This document shows positions 5,674 to 14,012 of a stretch of 14,939 nt of DNA, in pieces. Position 1 is the stretch's first letter. Each line of letters starts with the position of its first letter. Below the pieces are notes generated by a model. That model was not told the origin of the DNA and did not search any database. It was given only the letters and a program-made list of their open reading frames with translations. The DNA comes from Methylomonas sp. (GTDB lineage Bacteria; Pseudomonadota; Gammaproteobacteria; Methylococcales; Methylomonadaceae): assembly GCA_026989715.1 (NCBI GenBank), contig JALSIU010000240.1, forward strand, positions 1-14,939. The letters run 5' to 3'. The translations under genes were made by a program, and so were the position numbers.

Positions 5674-7887
5674 TTGAATAGCCCAACTCTCATTATTTTA
5701 AGCGTAGCCTTGCCGATTCCTATTAATCGTTTATTTGATTACCTCCCCCCAAAAAACTATCCCCTCTCTCAGCTACAAATTGGCTTGCGTATAAAAGTCC
5801 CCTTTGGCAAAAATACCAAAACCGGCCTCATCTTAGAGCTTAACCACAACAGCAATATAGAGAGCCGGAAACTAAAACATGCCGAAACGGTAATTGACCG
5901 CACCCCGCTCTTAACAAACCAAGACCTGCAACTGCTCTACTGGGCACACACTTATTATCACCACCCTATTGGCGATGTTTTTATGAGTGCTTTTCCAACA
6001 AGATTACGTAAAGGCCAGCCGGGCGAACTCAAACAAGTGCCTTATTTTCAGCTAACGACGACCGGCAAAACCATTAAGACACAAAAGCTACACAAAGCCC
6101 CAAAGCAACTTGCACTTTTGCAATATTTTAAAGCACAAGCAAGTGCACAAAGCCATGCGAACATTGCGGCACATTTCAAACTGTGGCGACCTGCACTCAA
6201 AGCTCTACTGACAAAAAATTTAATCGAAGAAACAAGCAAACCCAGTTTACCAGTCAAGCAACTCACAAAACAAACGCCTTTACAAGCCAACACACAACAG
6301 CAACAAGCCATTGACACCATTACGGCACACTTGGATAAATTTACCGTTTATTTATTAGAGGGTGTAACAGGTAGCGGCAAAACAGAAGTTTACCTACAAA
6401 TTATTGAAAAGGTACTTGCCAATAAATTACAAATACTGGTGCTTCTGCCTGAAATTACGCTAACCCCCCAATTAGAAGCCCGCTTTAAACAACGCTTTAG
6501 CGTTGCGATTGAAACCTATCATTCCAAACACAACGAAACCCAACGGCAAAATGCTTGGCTTAATATGCAGAAAAACAACAGTGCCATCTTGTTAGGTACT
6601 CGCTCTGCATTACTCACCCCAATACCTAAGCTAGGGCTGATTATTTTAGATGAGGAGCATGATAGCTCATTTAAACAACAAGAAGGCTTTCGCTTTTCGG
6701 CGCGGGATATTGCCATCGTGCGTGCAAAAATGCTCAATATTCCTATTGTCCTTGGTTCAGCAACACCCTCACTGGAAAGCCTCTATAATGTCGCCCAAAA
6801 ACGCTATCAGTTATTACGCTTGCCCAAACGTGCCGGCAATGCCAGCCCGCCTCACTTAGCTTTATTGGATATTAGAAATCAAAAATTGCAAGAAGGTCTA
6901 TCCCCAGCACTCATTCAAGAAATCAAAAATACATTAGCCAAAAAAGAGCAAGTGCTACTGTTTTTAAATCGGCGCGGTTTCGCCCCTACACTGATTTGTC
7001 ATGGCTGTGGCTGGGTAGCACAATGCCCACGTTGTGATAGCAATTTGGTTGTACATTATCAGCAACAAAAAATACGCTGTCATCACTGCAGCAGCGAACA
7101 AACTCTCCCTAAGCAATGCCCTGCCTGTAAAGCCTACGAGCTCAAACCACTCGGTTTAGGCACTGAACGGGTCGAAAATGTCTTGCGCAGCCTATTTCCA
7201 GAACACGCCACAGTACGCTTAGACCGAGACAGTACACAACGCAAAGGCGCATTAGAGCAGTACCTAGATGCCATCAATCAAGGTAAAATAGATATTATCC
7301 TAGGCACACAAATGCTGGCAAAAGGCCATCACTTCCCGAATGTCACACTGGTAGTATTACTCGATGCTGATAGTGGTTTATTTAGTATTGATTACCATGC
7401 CCCCGAAAGATTGGCGCAATTGGTAACACAAGTAGCAGGACGCGCAGGACGGGCGGATAAAAAAGGCCGTGTCATTATGCAAACCCGGCAACCTGAGCAT
7501 CCATTACTCAATACTTTGATTTACCACGGCTATCAAGCTTTCGCACAGGCGGCTTTAGCAGAGCGCGAAGAGGCAGAATTGCCGCCCTATAGTTATCAAG
7601 CTTTACTCCGCGCCCATGCACATGATCAACATATCCCATTAGATTTTTTAAATGCCGTCATAGCCATTATCGACCAATATAATCGCTATGACGTATTAAT
7701 TTTAGGGCCTGTTGCCGCACCGATGGCTAAACGTATCGGGCAATTCAGATTTCAATTATTATTACAGCACAAGCAACGCAAGTATTTACATGGTTTACTC
7801 AAAGAGTTATTACCGCACATCAGCAAACTCAAGCAAGCGCGAAAAGTACGCTGGTCTTTAGATATTGACCCGCTTGATTTGTATTAA
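5674..7887 (+). CDS. priA: Primosomal replication-restart helicase PriA
   Basis: PriA is a 3'-to-5' superfamily 2 DNA helicase that recognises stalled forks and D-loops and reloads the replicative helicase. The 737 residues match the E. coli length (732). In order they show the N-terminal 3'-DNA-binding domain (about 1-105), a winged-helix region, Walker A GVTGSGKT (230-237), the DEEH box (326-329) and the aromatic-rich loop after it. An eight-Cys zinc region of four CxxC pairs spans C442-C485, and the GTQMLAKGHHFPNV and VAGRAGR helicase motifs follow. The start is a TTG with AAAGG 6 bases upstream; no in-frame ATG lies nearby, and the family's N-terminal motif (PLPIPINRLFDY-like) begins within a few residues. 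The coding strand is unusually C-rich in its first kilobase. It lies directly after the DnaA-box region and is convergent with the exporter gene. Confidence 0.97.
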   Translation: MNSPTLIILSVALPIPINRLFDYLPPKNYPLSQLQIGLRIKVPFGKNTKTGLILELNHNSNIESRKLKHAETVIDRTPLLTNQDLQLLYWAHTYYHHPIGDVFMSAFPTRLRKGQPGELKQVPYFQLTTTGKTIKTQKLHKAPKQLALLQYFKAQASAQSHANIAAHFKLWRPALKALLTKNLIEETSKPSLPVKQLTKQTPLQANTQQQQAIDTITAHLDKFTVYLLEGVTGSGKTEVYLQIIEKVLANKLQILVLLPEITLTPQLEARFKQRFSVAIETYHSKHNETQRQNAWLNMQKNNSAILLGTRSALLTPIPKLGLIILDEEHDSSFKQQEGFRFSARDIAIVRAKMLNIPIVLGSATPSLESLYNVAQKRYQLLRLPKRAGNASPPHLALLDIRNQKLQEGLSPALIQEIKNTLAKKEQVLLFLNRRGFAPTLICHGCGWVAQCPRCDSNLVVHYQQQKIRCHHCSSEQTLPKQCPACKAYELKPLGLGTERVENVLRSLFPEHATVRLDRDSTQRKGALEQYLDAINQGKIDIILGTQMLAKGHHFPNVTLVVLLDADSGLFSIDYHAPERLAQLVTQVAGRAGRADKKGRVIMQTRQPEHPLLNTLIYHGYQAFAQAALAEREEAELPPYSYQALLRAHAHDQHIPLDFLNAVIAIIDQYNRYDVLILGPVAAPMAKRIGQFRFQLLLQHKQRKYLHGLLKELLPHISKLKQARKVRWSLDIDPLDLY

Positions 7888-7926
7888 CAAATACTCAATG
7901 AGTTAATATGATTCACTCTTTTGCAA

Positions 7927-9303
7927 TCAGCCCAACAATGACTGCAAGGCATCTTTATCCAAAGATGCATTATCTACTTTTAAATAAATCACCTGCTCAC
8001 TTTCTTGCCAAGTTACACTAGCAACGCCTGCAACCGCTTTAATGCGCTCAATAAAAGCCTCTAAATCCTCTGTGGCAACCGCTTCGGTCGAAATCAAAAG
8101 ATTGGCTAAATATTGTGGTGGGTTCATAAATAGCGCAACCAACAACCAAGAGCTAGCCGCGACAGCACAAAATAAAAAGACATAACCAACGCCCCACTCA
8201 CCATAAATCCAGCCCCCCGAGGTTCCACCAATAAAAGCCCCCATAAATTGCGAGCTAGAATAAGCTCCCATAGCCGTCCCTTTTAAGTTTCCAGGTGCAG
8301 TTTTAGAAATTAATGATGGTAAGGTCGCTTCCAATAAATTAAAGCCACAAAAGAAAACCCATAAGCCGGCAATTAAAGCGTATAAGTTAAAATGCAAGTA
8401 ATACATGATGATATTGGCTATCACTAACGTTGCTACTGCGCCAATAAAAACAGCTTTCATTTTTCTTTTTTTCTCGGCTAAGATGATAAAGGGAATAATC
8501 ACCGCCATTGAAGTGACCAACACCGGCAAATACACCATCCAATGATCAGCAGCCATTAAGCCGGCATCCCGTAACAATAACGGAACAATAATAAAACTGG
8601 CGGTCAACATCAGATGCAGGATAAAAATACCATAATCCAAGCGCAACAAATCTGCATTCTTTAAGACCGTTGTAAATTGCTCAGGCACTAATTCTGCATC
8701 ACGATGCACTTTGCTATGCTTCGGGTTAGGCACAATATACAACACTACAAAAATTGCCAAAAACGATAAAACGGCCGTCAACCAAAAGATACCTTGAATA
8801 CCTGAAAAACCGGCAATAACCGGCCCTAAAGTCATCGCCACCCCAAAAGAAATGCCAATACTAGCACCAATCATTGCCATAGCTTTAGTGCGATGTATTT
8901 CTGTTGTTAAATCGGCAACCAGTGCCATAATGGCCGCTGCAATCGCGCCACTTCCCTGTAAAGCACGCCCTATTAACACACCATAAATCGTTGTGGATAA
9001 TGCCGCCACAACACTGCCCGTAATAAATAAGAGTAAACCGATAATAATAATCTTTTTCCGCCCAAATCGATCCGATAGCAACCCAAAAGGTATTTGCAAT
9101 ATAGCCTGACTTAAGCCGTAAATACTAACCGTCAATCCAATCAATAAAGGCGTAGCGCCTTCTAATGACTCGGCAAACAAAGAAAGAACGGGTAAAATCA
9201 TAAAAAGACCCAGCATACGCAAAGCATAAATGCTGGATAATGATAAAGTGGCGCGTCGCTCCAATGACGACATCGGGCTCGTTATATCCTGAACGTGTGA
9301 CAA
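7927..9303 (-). CDS. yajR: MFS transporter with C-terminal YAM domain, YajR type
   Basis: This 458-residue inner-membrane protein of the major facilitator superfamily has twelve predicted hydrophobic segments in two bundles. Motif A (GLLSDRFGRKK, 74-84) lies between segments 2 and 3. After the last segment, about 60 residues form a small soluble domain (LEAFIERIKAVAGVASVTWQ and onward). This matches the ferredoxin-like YAM domain that characterises E. coli YajR (454 residues). The family is thought to be proton-driven drug or metabolite exporters; the substrate is not known. The start is a TTG at 9303 with AGGAG 9 bases upstream. An ATG at residue 11 lacks a well-placed SD. It lies 117 bp downstream of the Nudix gene on the same strand and may be read from the same promoter. 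It converges with priA, leaving only 39 bp. Confidence 0.88.
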   Translation of the reverse strand: MSHVQDITSPMSSLERRATLSLSSIYALRMLGLFMILPVLSLFAESLEGATPLLIGLTVSIYGLSQAILQIPFGLLSDRFGRKKIIIIGLLLFITGSVVAALSTTIYGVLIGRALQGSGAIAAAIMALVADLTTEIHRTKAMAMIGASIGISFGVAMTLGPVIAGFSGIQGIFWLTAVLSFLAIFVVLYIVPNPKHSKVHRDAELVPEQFTTVLKNADLLRLDYGIFILHLMLTASFIIVPLLLRDAGLMAADHWMVYLPVLVTSMAVIIPFIILAEKKRKMKAVFIGAVATLVIANIIMYYLHFNLYALIAGLWVFFCGFNLLEATLPSLISKTAPGNLKGTAMGAYSSSQFMGAFIGGTSGGWIYGEWGVGYVFLFCAVAASSWLLVALFMNPPQYLANLLISTEAVATEDLEAFIERIKAVAGVASVTWQESEQVIYLKVDNASLDKDALQSLLG

Positions 9304-9420
9304 ATCTATAAACTCCTGTAGAGAAAGTGGGACAAAGCAAGTGAGGCGTTCGAATCGCTATGCAAACCTTACCTGCCGTATTATTTCACCAAGCTAGGTG
9401 AGCGCGTTATTTTACCGGCT

Positions 9421-10017
9421 TTAATGGCATAATTTATCTTTATTCAACACTAACCATTGTATGGCAATAATAGGGATAGCCGATTCAATCCGTCCATCAT
9501 TAATCATTGCATAGGCTTCCGCTGAACTGACCGTTGAAACTAAAATATCTTCATGCTCCGCATCCAGGCCATGAATTCCGCCGACCTCTTCGGCATTAAT
9601 ACGGCCATAAAATAAGGAAATACGCTCTGAAGTGCCGCCGGGCGATGTATAAAATTCGTTAATCAAGTGCATCTCTTGCACAACACAGCCTGCTTCTTCT
9701 TTTGATTCCCTAAAAGCCACCGCCTCTGCCGTTTCGCCTTCTTCTATTGCCCCGGCTACAATTTCTAGCAACCATGCACGTTCACGCCGATTTGCTTGTC
9801 CCATAGGCCCCATGCGAAATTGCTCAATAATTACCAATTTATCGACATCAGGGTCATACAGTAATACCGCAACGCAATTACCTCGCTGAAATAACTCGCG
9901 CGTCAAAACCTCACTCCAGCCCCCCGCAAATAAAGTGTGTTGTACTTGATAGCAATTCAAACTAAAAAAACCGGCATATTTCGTTTCTTTGGCAAGGACT
10001 TTAAATTCTTTTTTCAT
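9421..10017 (-). CDS. nudF: Nudix hydrolase, ADP-ribose pyrophosphatase (NudF) type
   Basis: This enzyme hydrolyses ADP-ribose, and probably other nucleotide sugars, to AMP and a sugar phosphate using Mg2+. It acts in the cytoplasm. The 198 residues carry a complete Nudix box at 89-110: G89, E95, R103, E104, E107, E108 and G110, fitting Gx5Ex7REUxEExGU. Proline P126 in YTSPGG lies 16 residues after the box, the mark that separates ADP-ribose pyrophosphatases from other Nudix enzymes. The length is close to E. coli NudF (209). ATG at 10017 has AAGGAG at 5-6 bases, an excellent SD. It is divergent from htpX (86 bp between starts). In E. coli nudF is next to tolC and cpdA; neither is here. Confidence 0.9.
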   Translation of the reverse strand: MKKEFKVLAKETKYAGFFSLNCYQVQHTLFAGGWSEVLTRELFQRGNCVAVLLYDPDVDKLVIIEQFRMGPMGQANRRERAWLLEIVAGAIEEGETAEAVAFRESKEEAGCVVQEMHLINEFYTSPGGTSERISLFYGRINAEEVGGIHGLDAEHEDILVSTVSSAEAYAMINDGRIESAIPIIAIQWLVLNKDKLCH

Positions 10018-10103
10018 CTTGACTCCTTAATTCATATTGCAATTTTATCTTATTGGCACCACTATATATCAAATATATTCATACTATTTAAGGAGCAAAC
10101 AAT

Positions 10104-10979
10104 ATGTTTCGAATTTTTCTTTTTTTAGCGACTAATATCGCTATTATGATTGTTATTAGCATCGTTTTCAGTGTATTAGGCTTAGGCGGTATTTTAGATG
10201 CTAACGGCGTAGACCTAAATCTAAATGCCCTATTGATTATGTCAGGCGTGATTGGCATGTCAGGCTCTTTTATATCCTTGGCCATGTCAAAATGGTCAGC
10301 CAAACGGGGTATGGGAGTACAGGTTATTGAACGACCACAAAACCAAACAGAGCAATGGTTGGTTAATATAGTGGCACGTCAAGCCAAAGAGCTTGGTATT
10401 GATATGCCTGAAGTGGGCATTTTTCAAACACCTGATGCCAATGCCTTTGCTACGGGCATGACCAAAAACAGCTCATTGGTTGCCGTCAGCACCGGCCTAC
10501 TGCAGTCAATGTCGTCTGATGAGGTAGAAGCCGTTATTGGTCATGAAATGTCACACGTCGCTAATGGCGACATGGTTACCATGGCATTGATGCAAGGCGT
10601 GGTCAATACCTTTGTTTATTTCTTTGCAACCATTATTGGCCATGTCGTTGACCGGGTTATTTTCAAAACAGAAGAAGGTCACGGTATCGGTTACTATGTC
10701 GTCCAAATGATAGCACAAATAGCACTCTCCTTTTTGGCTTCCATTTTGGTCATGTGGTTCTCACGTTACCGTGAATTCAAAGCAGATGCCGGCGGCGCTA
10801 ATTTAGCCGGTAGAGAAAAAATGATTGCGGCATTACGCGCACTGCAACGCGCCCATGAGCCACAAGAATTACCAGGGCAATTTGCAGCTTTTGCCATTAA
10901 TGGCGGTAGTGTTAAAAAATTATTTATGAGTCATCCGCCCCTAGAAGAGCGTATTGCGGCACTACAAAATCATCGTTAA
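10104..10979 (+). CDS. htpX: Membrane-bound zinc metalloprotease HtpX
   Basis: HtpX is an inner-membrane M48 protease that degrades damaged membrane proteins alongside FtsH. The 291 residues match E. coli (293). Two N-terminal hydrophobic segments (about 4-30 and 42-60) precede the zinc motif HEMSH (H147, E148, H151). The third ligand is E224 in REFKAD. Two more hydrophobic segments (about 160-185 and 197-220) lie between, the family layout. ATG at 10104 follows AAGGAG at 8 bases. I found neither a sigma-32 (CTTGAAA/CCCCAT) nor a tandem GTAAA CpxR element upstream, so the E. coli stress control is not visibly preserved. A TTGGCA at 10053 may be part of its promoter. It is followed by a strong hairpin and a convergent gene. 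Confidence 0.96.
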   Translation: MFRIFLFLATNIAIMIVISIVFSVLGLGGILDANGVDLNLNALLIMSGVIGMSGSFISLAMSKWSAKRGMGVQVIERPQNQTEQWLVNIVARQAKELGIDMPEVGIFQTPDANAFATGMTKNSSLVAVSTGLLQSMSSDEVEAVIGHEMSHVANGDMVTMALMQGVVNTFVYFFATIIGHVVDRVIFKTEEGHGIGYYVVQMIAQIALSFLASILVMWFSRYREFKADAGGANLAGREKMIAALRALQRAHEPQELPGQFAAFAINGGSVKKLFMSHPPLEERIAALQNHR

Positions 10980-11000
10980 CAAAAACGCTAAATACCAAAG

Positions 11001-11040
11001 AAGCAACCTGCGCATCGTCATTGCCATGCGCAGGTTGCTT
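11001..11040. terminator. Strong bidirectional hairpin between htpX and the convergent gene
   Basis: A perfect 15-bp stem (AAGCAACCTGCGCAT paired with its complement) encloses a 10-base loop. It sits 21 bases past the htpX stop and 5 bases past the stop of the convergent minus-strand gene. No long T-run follows on either strand immediately, but the stem is long and GC-rich. Confidence 0.75.
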
Positions 11041-11045
11041 AACGA

Positions 11046-11459
11046 TTAAGTATTATTGTCATCGGCGATACTCAATAAGGCATTCATCGCATGCAGTTTT
11101 TCAATCAATTGTGTATAGTTTGCCTCAATCTTATCTAATATTTGCATCAAAAATAGCGTCAGTTCATTTTCAGTCATACTGTCCAGCACACCAAAAAATT
11201 GCACTTCCAGTTCACTAATCGGATCTAGATCAACCACTTCATCTAAATAGCGTAATGCATCCGACTCCTGTGCATAATCAAGTAATGCCTTATCTGCAGA
11301 GTCACTCACCACCTTGTGCAATTCATCAATCGCAACATTGATAGCCTCTATCATTTCTTGCAATGGCTGCAACATCGTGATTTCTGTCAGTAAAATATGC
11401 AATGTATTAATCAGCACTTTAGCCTCTGCCATTTCACGCAACAACGCTTGTTTATCCAT
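11046..11459 (-). CDS. Uncharacterised acidic helical protein, 137 residues
   Basis: I do not recognise this protein. It is acidic, has no signal peptide, no long hydrophobic span and no cysteines. Leu, Ile and Ala are spaced as in amphipathic helices for nearly its whole length, with only two prolines (P52 in LQPLQ and P80 in DLDPISELE). A helical bundle or coiled-coil dimer is the likely fold. The ATG at 11459 has GGAG 6 bases upstream, a good SD, which together with codon use supports a real gene. It is divergent from the Lon-type protease (100 bp between starts) and convergent with htpX across a hairpin. This position between two proteases is suggestive but does not prove a functional link. 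Confidence 0.75.
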   Translation of the reverse strand: MDKQALLREMAEAKVLINTLHILLTEITMLQPLQEMIEAINVAIDELHKVVSDSADKALLDYAQESDALRYLDEVVDLDPISELEVQFFGVLDSMTENELTLFLMQILDKIEANYTQLIEKLHAMNALLSIADDNNT

Positions 11460-11559
11460 AACGGTCTCCGCACTATTTGAATCATTTTAATTATCACACA
11501 ATAATAGAGCATCAATGCTAAAATCATAAATCTTGCCTTACTGCATACATAAATTGGAT

Positions 11560-13956
11560 ATGACTGACCAGCTAAAACTACCCACTAGCGCATTAAAACT
11601 ACAAATTGTTCCATCAGATTACGCCGCTCTCACCGATAACCAAGAGACTCAAATGACAAATATTCTTGGTCAGGAAAGAGCGCAATCAGCGCTAAGTTTT
11701 GGTATTGCCATGCAAAACCCGGGCTATAATATTTATGTCATGGGCGAGCCTGGTACCGGGCGTTTATCCATGATTACCAATCACCTTACCCCCATCTCGC
11801 AAAACCAAGAAACACCGCCTGCTTATGCCTATGTCGAGAACTTTGAGAACCACCGCGAACCTGTCGCCATAGAATTGCCGGCGGGGCAAGCGCAAGATTT
11901 TTGCAAAGATATTAATACCTTGCTTGACAACCTTATTGCAACCTTTCCTGCCGCCTTTGAAAGCCCCAGTTATCAGCAAAAAAAGACCGCTATCGAGCGT
12001 TCTTTTAGCCAACGCTACAATAATGCCATTGACCTTGTTGAAAAAGCGGCCAAAGAAAAAAATATTGCCTTATTTCGTGATACCGATGCCATTACCTTTG
12101 CCCCCATTCGTGCACAAAAAGTCTTAGATGAAGAACAATTTAATCAACTCCCCCAAACAGAACGCGAAACCTTTCATAAAGATACCGAAGTGCTGGAGGA
12201 TTATTTAGGTGATGTACTACTTGAACTCCCACAATGGCGACGCGCACTTGTTGATAAAAATCGTCAGCTGGATAATGCAACGATTCGCATGGCTATCTCG
12301 CCCTTATTTAAAGAATTAAAACAACAATATCAAAATATCGACAGTATCATCACTTACCTGAATGAAATTAAAAAAGATATTGGCGAGACCATTAAAGATC
12401 TCTTTATGCAAAATAAGACCTTAGAAGGTCTCAGTGATAGCCTTAAAAAGCAACTCCTAAAGGATCAATACCACCCTAATATCTTGGTGGATTATAAAGA
12501 ATCTATCGGTGCGCCCGTCATTTATGAACCTAACCCGACTTATCAAAACTTATTTGGGCGCATTGAATATAACAGTGAGCAAGGTGCATTAACCACCAAC
12601 TATCAACTTATTCGCGCCGGTTCATTACATAAAGCCAATGGCGGTTATTTAATTCTCGATGCAGACAAACTCTTAGAGTTTCCCTTTGTATGGGAAGGAC
12701 TAAAACGCGCCTTAAAAGCAGAACGTATTGAAATCGAATCCCCCTATTCTGAGCTGGGCATTAACACGGTGACCTTAAAGCCTGAAGTGATTCCACTTAA
12801 TATCAAAATCATCCTGGTCGGTTCTCGGGATATTTATTATCTATTGCAAGACTATGATAGTGAATTTAATGAAATGTTCCGCATCTTAGCGGATTTTGAT
12901 TACGATATTCCGCGCACGCCCGCCAATATGCAAAGCTTTGCACAGCTCATGCAACAACAATCCCATGATTCAGGGGCAAAACCACTGACGGAAGCGGCTA
13001 TCATTAGTTTATTGGAGCATAATTGTCGCCTTGCCGAACATCAACAGCGTATTTCAGCACATATCAACGATGCCCTGGAAATTATTGGCGAGGCCAACTT
13101 TCTTTGTACCACATCCCATATTGATAAAGAACATATCGAGAAAGCACTCAACGCCCGAGAATATCGCAATGGCAGAATCGCACAAAGTATTTTGGATGAT
13201 ATGTTAGATGGCACCATTTTAATTGATACCTCCGGCAGTACTGTTGGTAAGATTAACGGTCTAACCGTACTCGAAGTAGGCGGCAGTAGCTTTGGCGCAC
13301 CGTCTCGTATTACGGTGACCGTTTATCCCGGCTCACGCGGAATTGTCGATATTGAGCGCGAAGCGGAATTAGGGCTTTCCATTCATTCTAAAGGCGTGAT
13401 GATTTTAACAGGCTATTTAGGCAGTTGTTATGCCCAAGAATTCCCACTCGCCATCTCTGCCAGTATTGCATTAGAACAATCCTATGGACATATTGATGGT
13501 GATAGCGCGTCACTGGCAGAATTATGTTGCCTAATTTCTGCCTTAACAGCAACCCCTATCGAGCAAAGTTTTGCCGTAACCGGCTCCATCAATCAATATG
13601 GTGAAGTACAAGCCATTGGTGGGGTCAATGAAAAAATTGAAGGTTTTTTTAAATTGTGTAATGCTCGAGGTTTAACAGGTAAGCAAGCCTGTATCATACC
13701 TAAGGCCAATATACGTAATTTAATGCTGAAACAAAATATTATTGATGCCGTCGCCGACAATAAATTTGCAATCTATGCTGTGGCAACGGTCAATGAAGCA
13801 CTCGGCATACTGACAGGTGTTGAAGTCGGGCATAAAAACAGTCAAGGCGAATACCCTGAAGCTAGCTTAAACTTTAAAGTCATCTCTAGGCTCAAAGAAA
13901 TTTCTGACTTAGGGCATGATAAGGACGACGAAGAGCATGAGGAAGAAAACGAGTAA
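11560..13956 (+). CDS. Lon-type ATP-dependent protease, AAA_32 family (YcbZ/LonB-like)
   Basis: This 798-residue protein has an AAA_32-type ATPase region fused to a C-terminal Lon protease domain. It lacks the N-terminal substrate domain of classical Lon. A P-loop-like GEPGTGRLS is at 62-70, with Arg68 where Lys is usual; as I recall, Arg here is common in this family. A helical insertion follows (about 110-290), then a Walker-B-like GGYLILDADKLL. The protease domain has Ser649 in DGDSAS and Lys692 in GGVNEKIEG. Their 43-residue spacing equals that of E. coli Lon S679/K722. The tail (last about 14 residues) is almost all Asp, Glu and His. The frame is open from a TTG at 11533, but ATG at 11560 fits the family N-terminus better; its SD (TTGGA) is weak. 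It is divergent from the 137-residue gene. The family's substrates are largely unknown. Confidence 0.92.
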   Translation: MTDQLKLPTSALKLQIVPSDYAALTDNQETQMTNILGQERAQSALSFGIAMQNPGYNIYVMGEPGTGRLSMITNHLTPISQNQETPPAYAYVENFENHREPVAIELPAGQAQDFCKDINTLLDNLIATFPAAFESPSYQQKKTAIERSFSQRYNNAIDLVEKAAKEKNIALFRDTDAITFAPIRAQKVLDEEQFNQLPQTERETFHKDTEVLEDYLGDVLLELPQWRRALVDKNRQLDNATIRMAISPLFKELKQQYQNIDSIITYLNEIKKDIGETIKDLFMQNKTLEGLSDSLKKQLLKDQYHPNILVDYKESIGAPVIYEPNPTYQNLFGRIEYNSEQGALTTNYQLIRAGSLHKANGGYLILDADKLLEFPFVWEGLKRALKAERIEIESPYSELGINTVTLKPEVIPLNIKIILVGSRDIYYLLQDYDSEFNEMFRILADFDYDIPRTPANMQSFAQLMQQQSHDSGAKPLTEAAIISLLEHNCRLAEHQQRISAHINDALEIIGEANFLCTTSHIDKEHIEKALNAREYRNGRIAQSILDDMLDGTILIDTSGSTVGKINGLTVLEVGGSSFGAPSRITVTVYPGSRGIVDIEREAELGLSIHSKGVMILTGYLGSCYAQEFPLAISASIALEQSYGHIDGDSASLAELCCLISALTATPIEQSFAVTGSINQYGEVQAIGGVNEKIEGFFKLCNARGLTGKQACIIPKANIRNLMLKQNIIDAVADNKFAIYAVATVNEALGILTGVEVGHKNSQGEYPEASLNFKVISRLKEISDLGHDKDDEEHEEENE

Positions 13957-14012
13957 CAAAACAGCGCAAACGATACACCTACACTCTTTTTTCACCGCAG
14001 GTAGAGCTATTT

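Noticed and set aside
9340..9360. GCGTTCGAATCGC resembles a tRNA T-arm
   Set aside because: Only three base pairs flank the loop, and no acceptor stem, anticodon arm or D-arm can be found around it.
9365..9420. Imperfect inverted repeat (CACC-AAGCTA-GGTG with flanking AT-rich arms) after the Nudix gene, possible terminator
   Set aside because: The core stem is about five base pairs and the outer arms do not pair continuously. It is too weak to list.
10018..10103. Search for sigma-32 or CpxR elements before htpX
   Set aside because: Neither CTTGAAA/CCCCAT nor tandem GTAAA motifs are present; only a partial -35-like TTGGCA is seen.
11508..11519. Small inverted repeat AGCATCAATGCT between the 137-residue gene and the Lon-type gene
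   Set aside because: Five-base arms in AT-rich DNA are expected by chance, and no promoter elements align with it.
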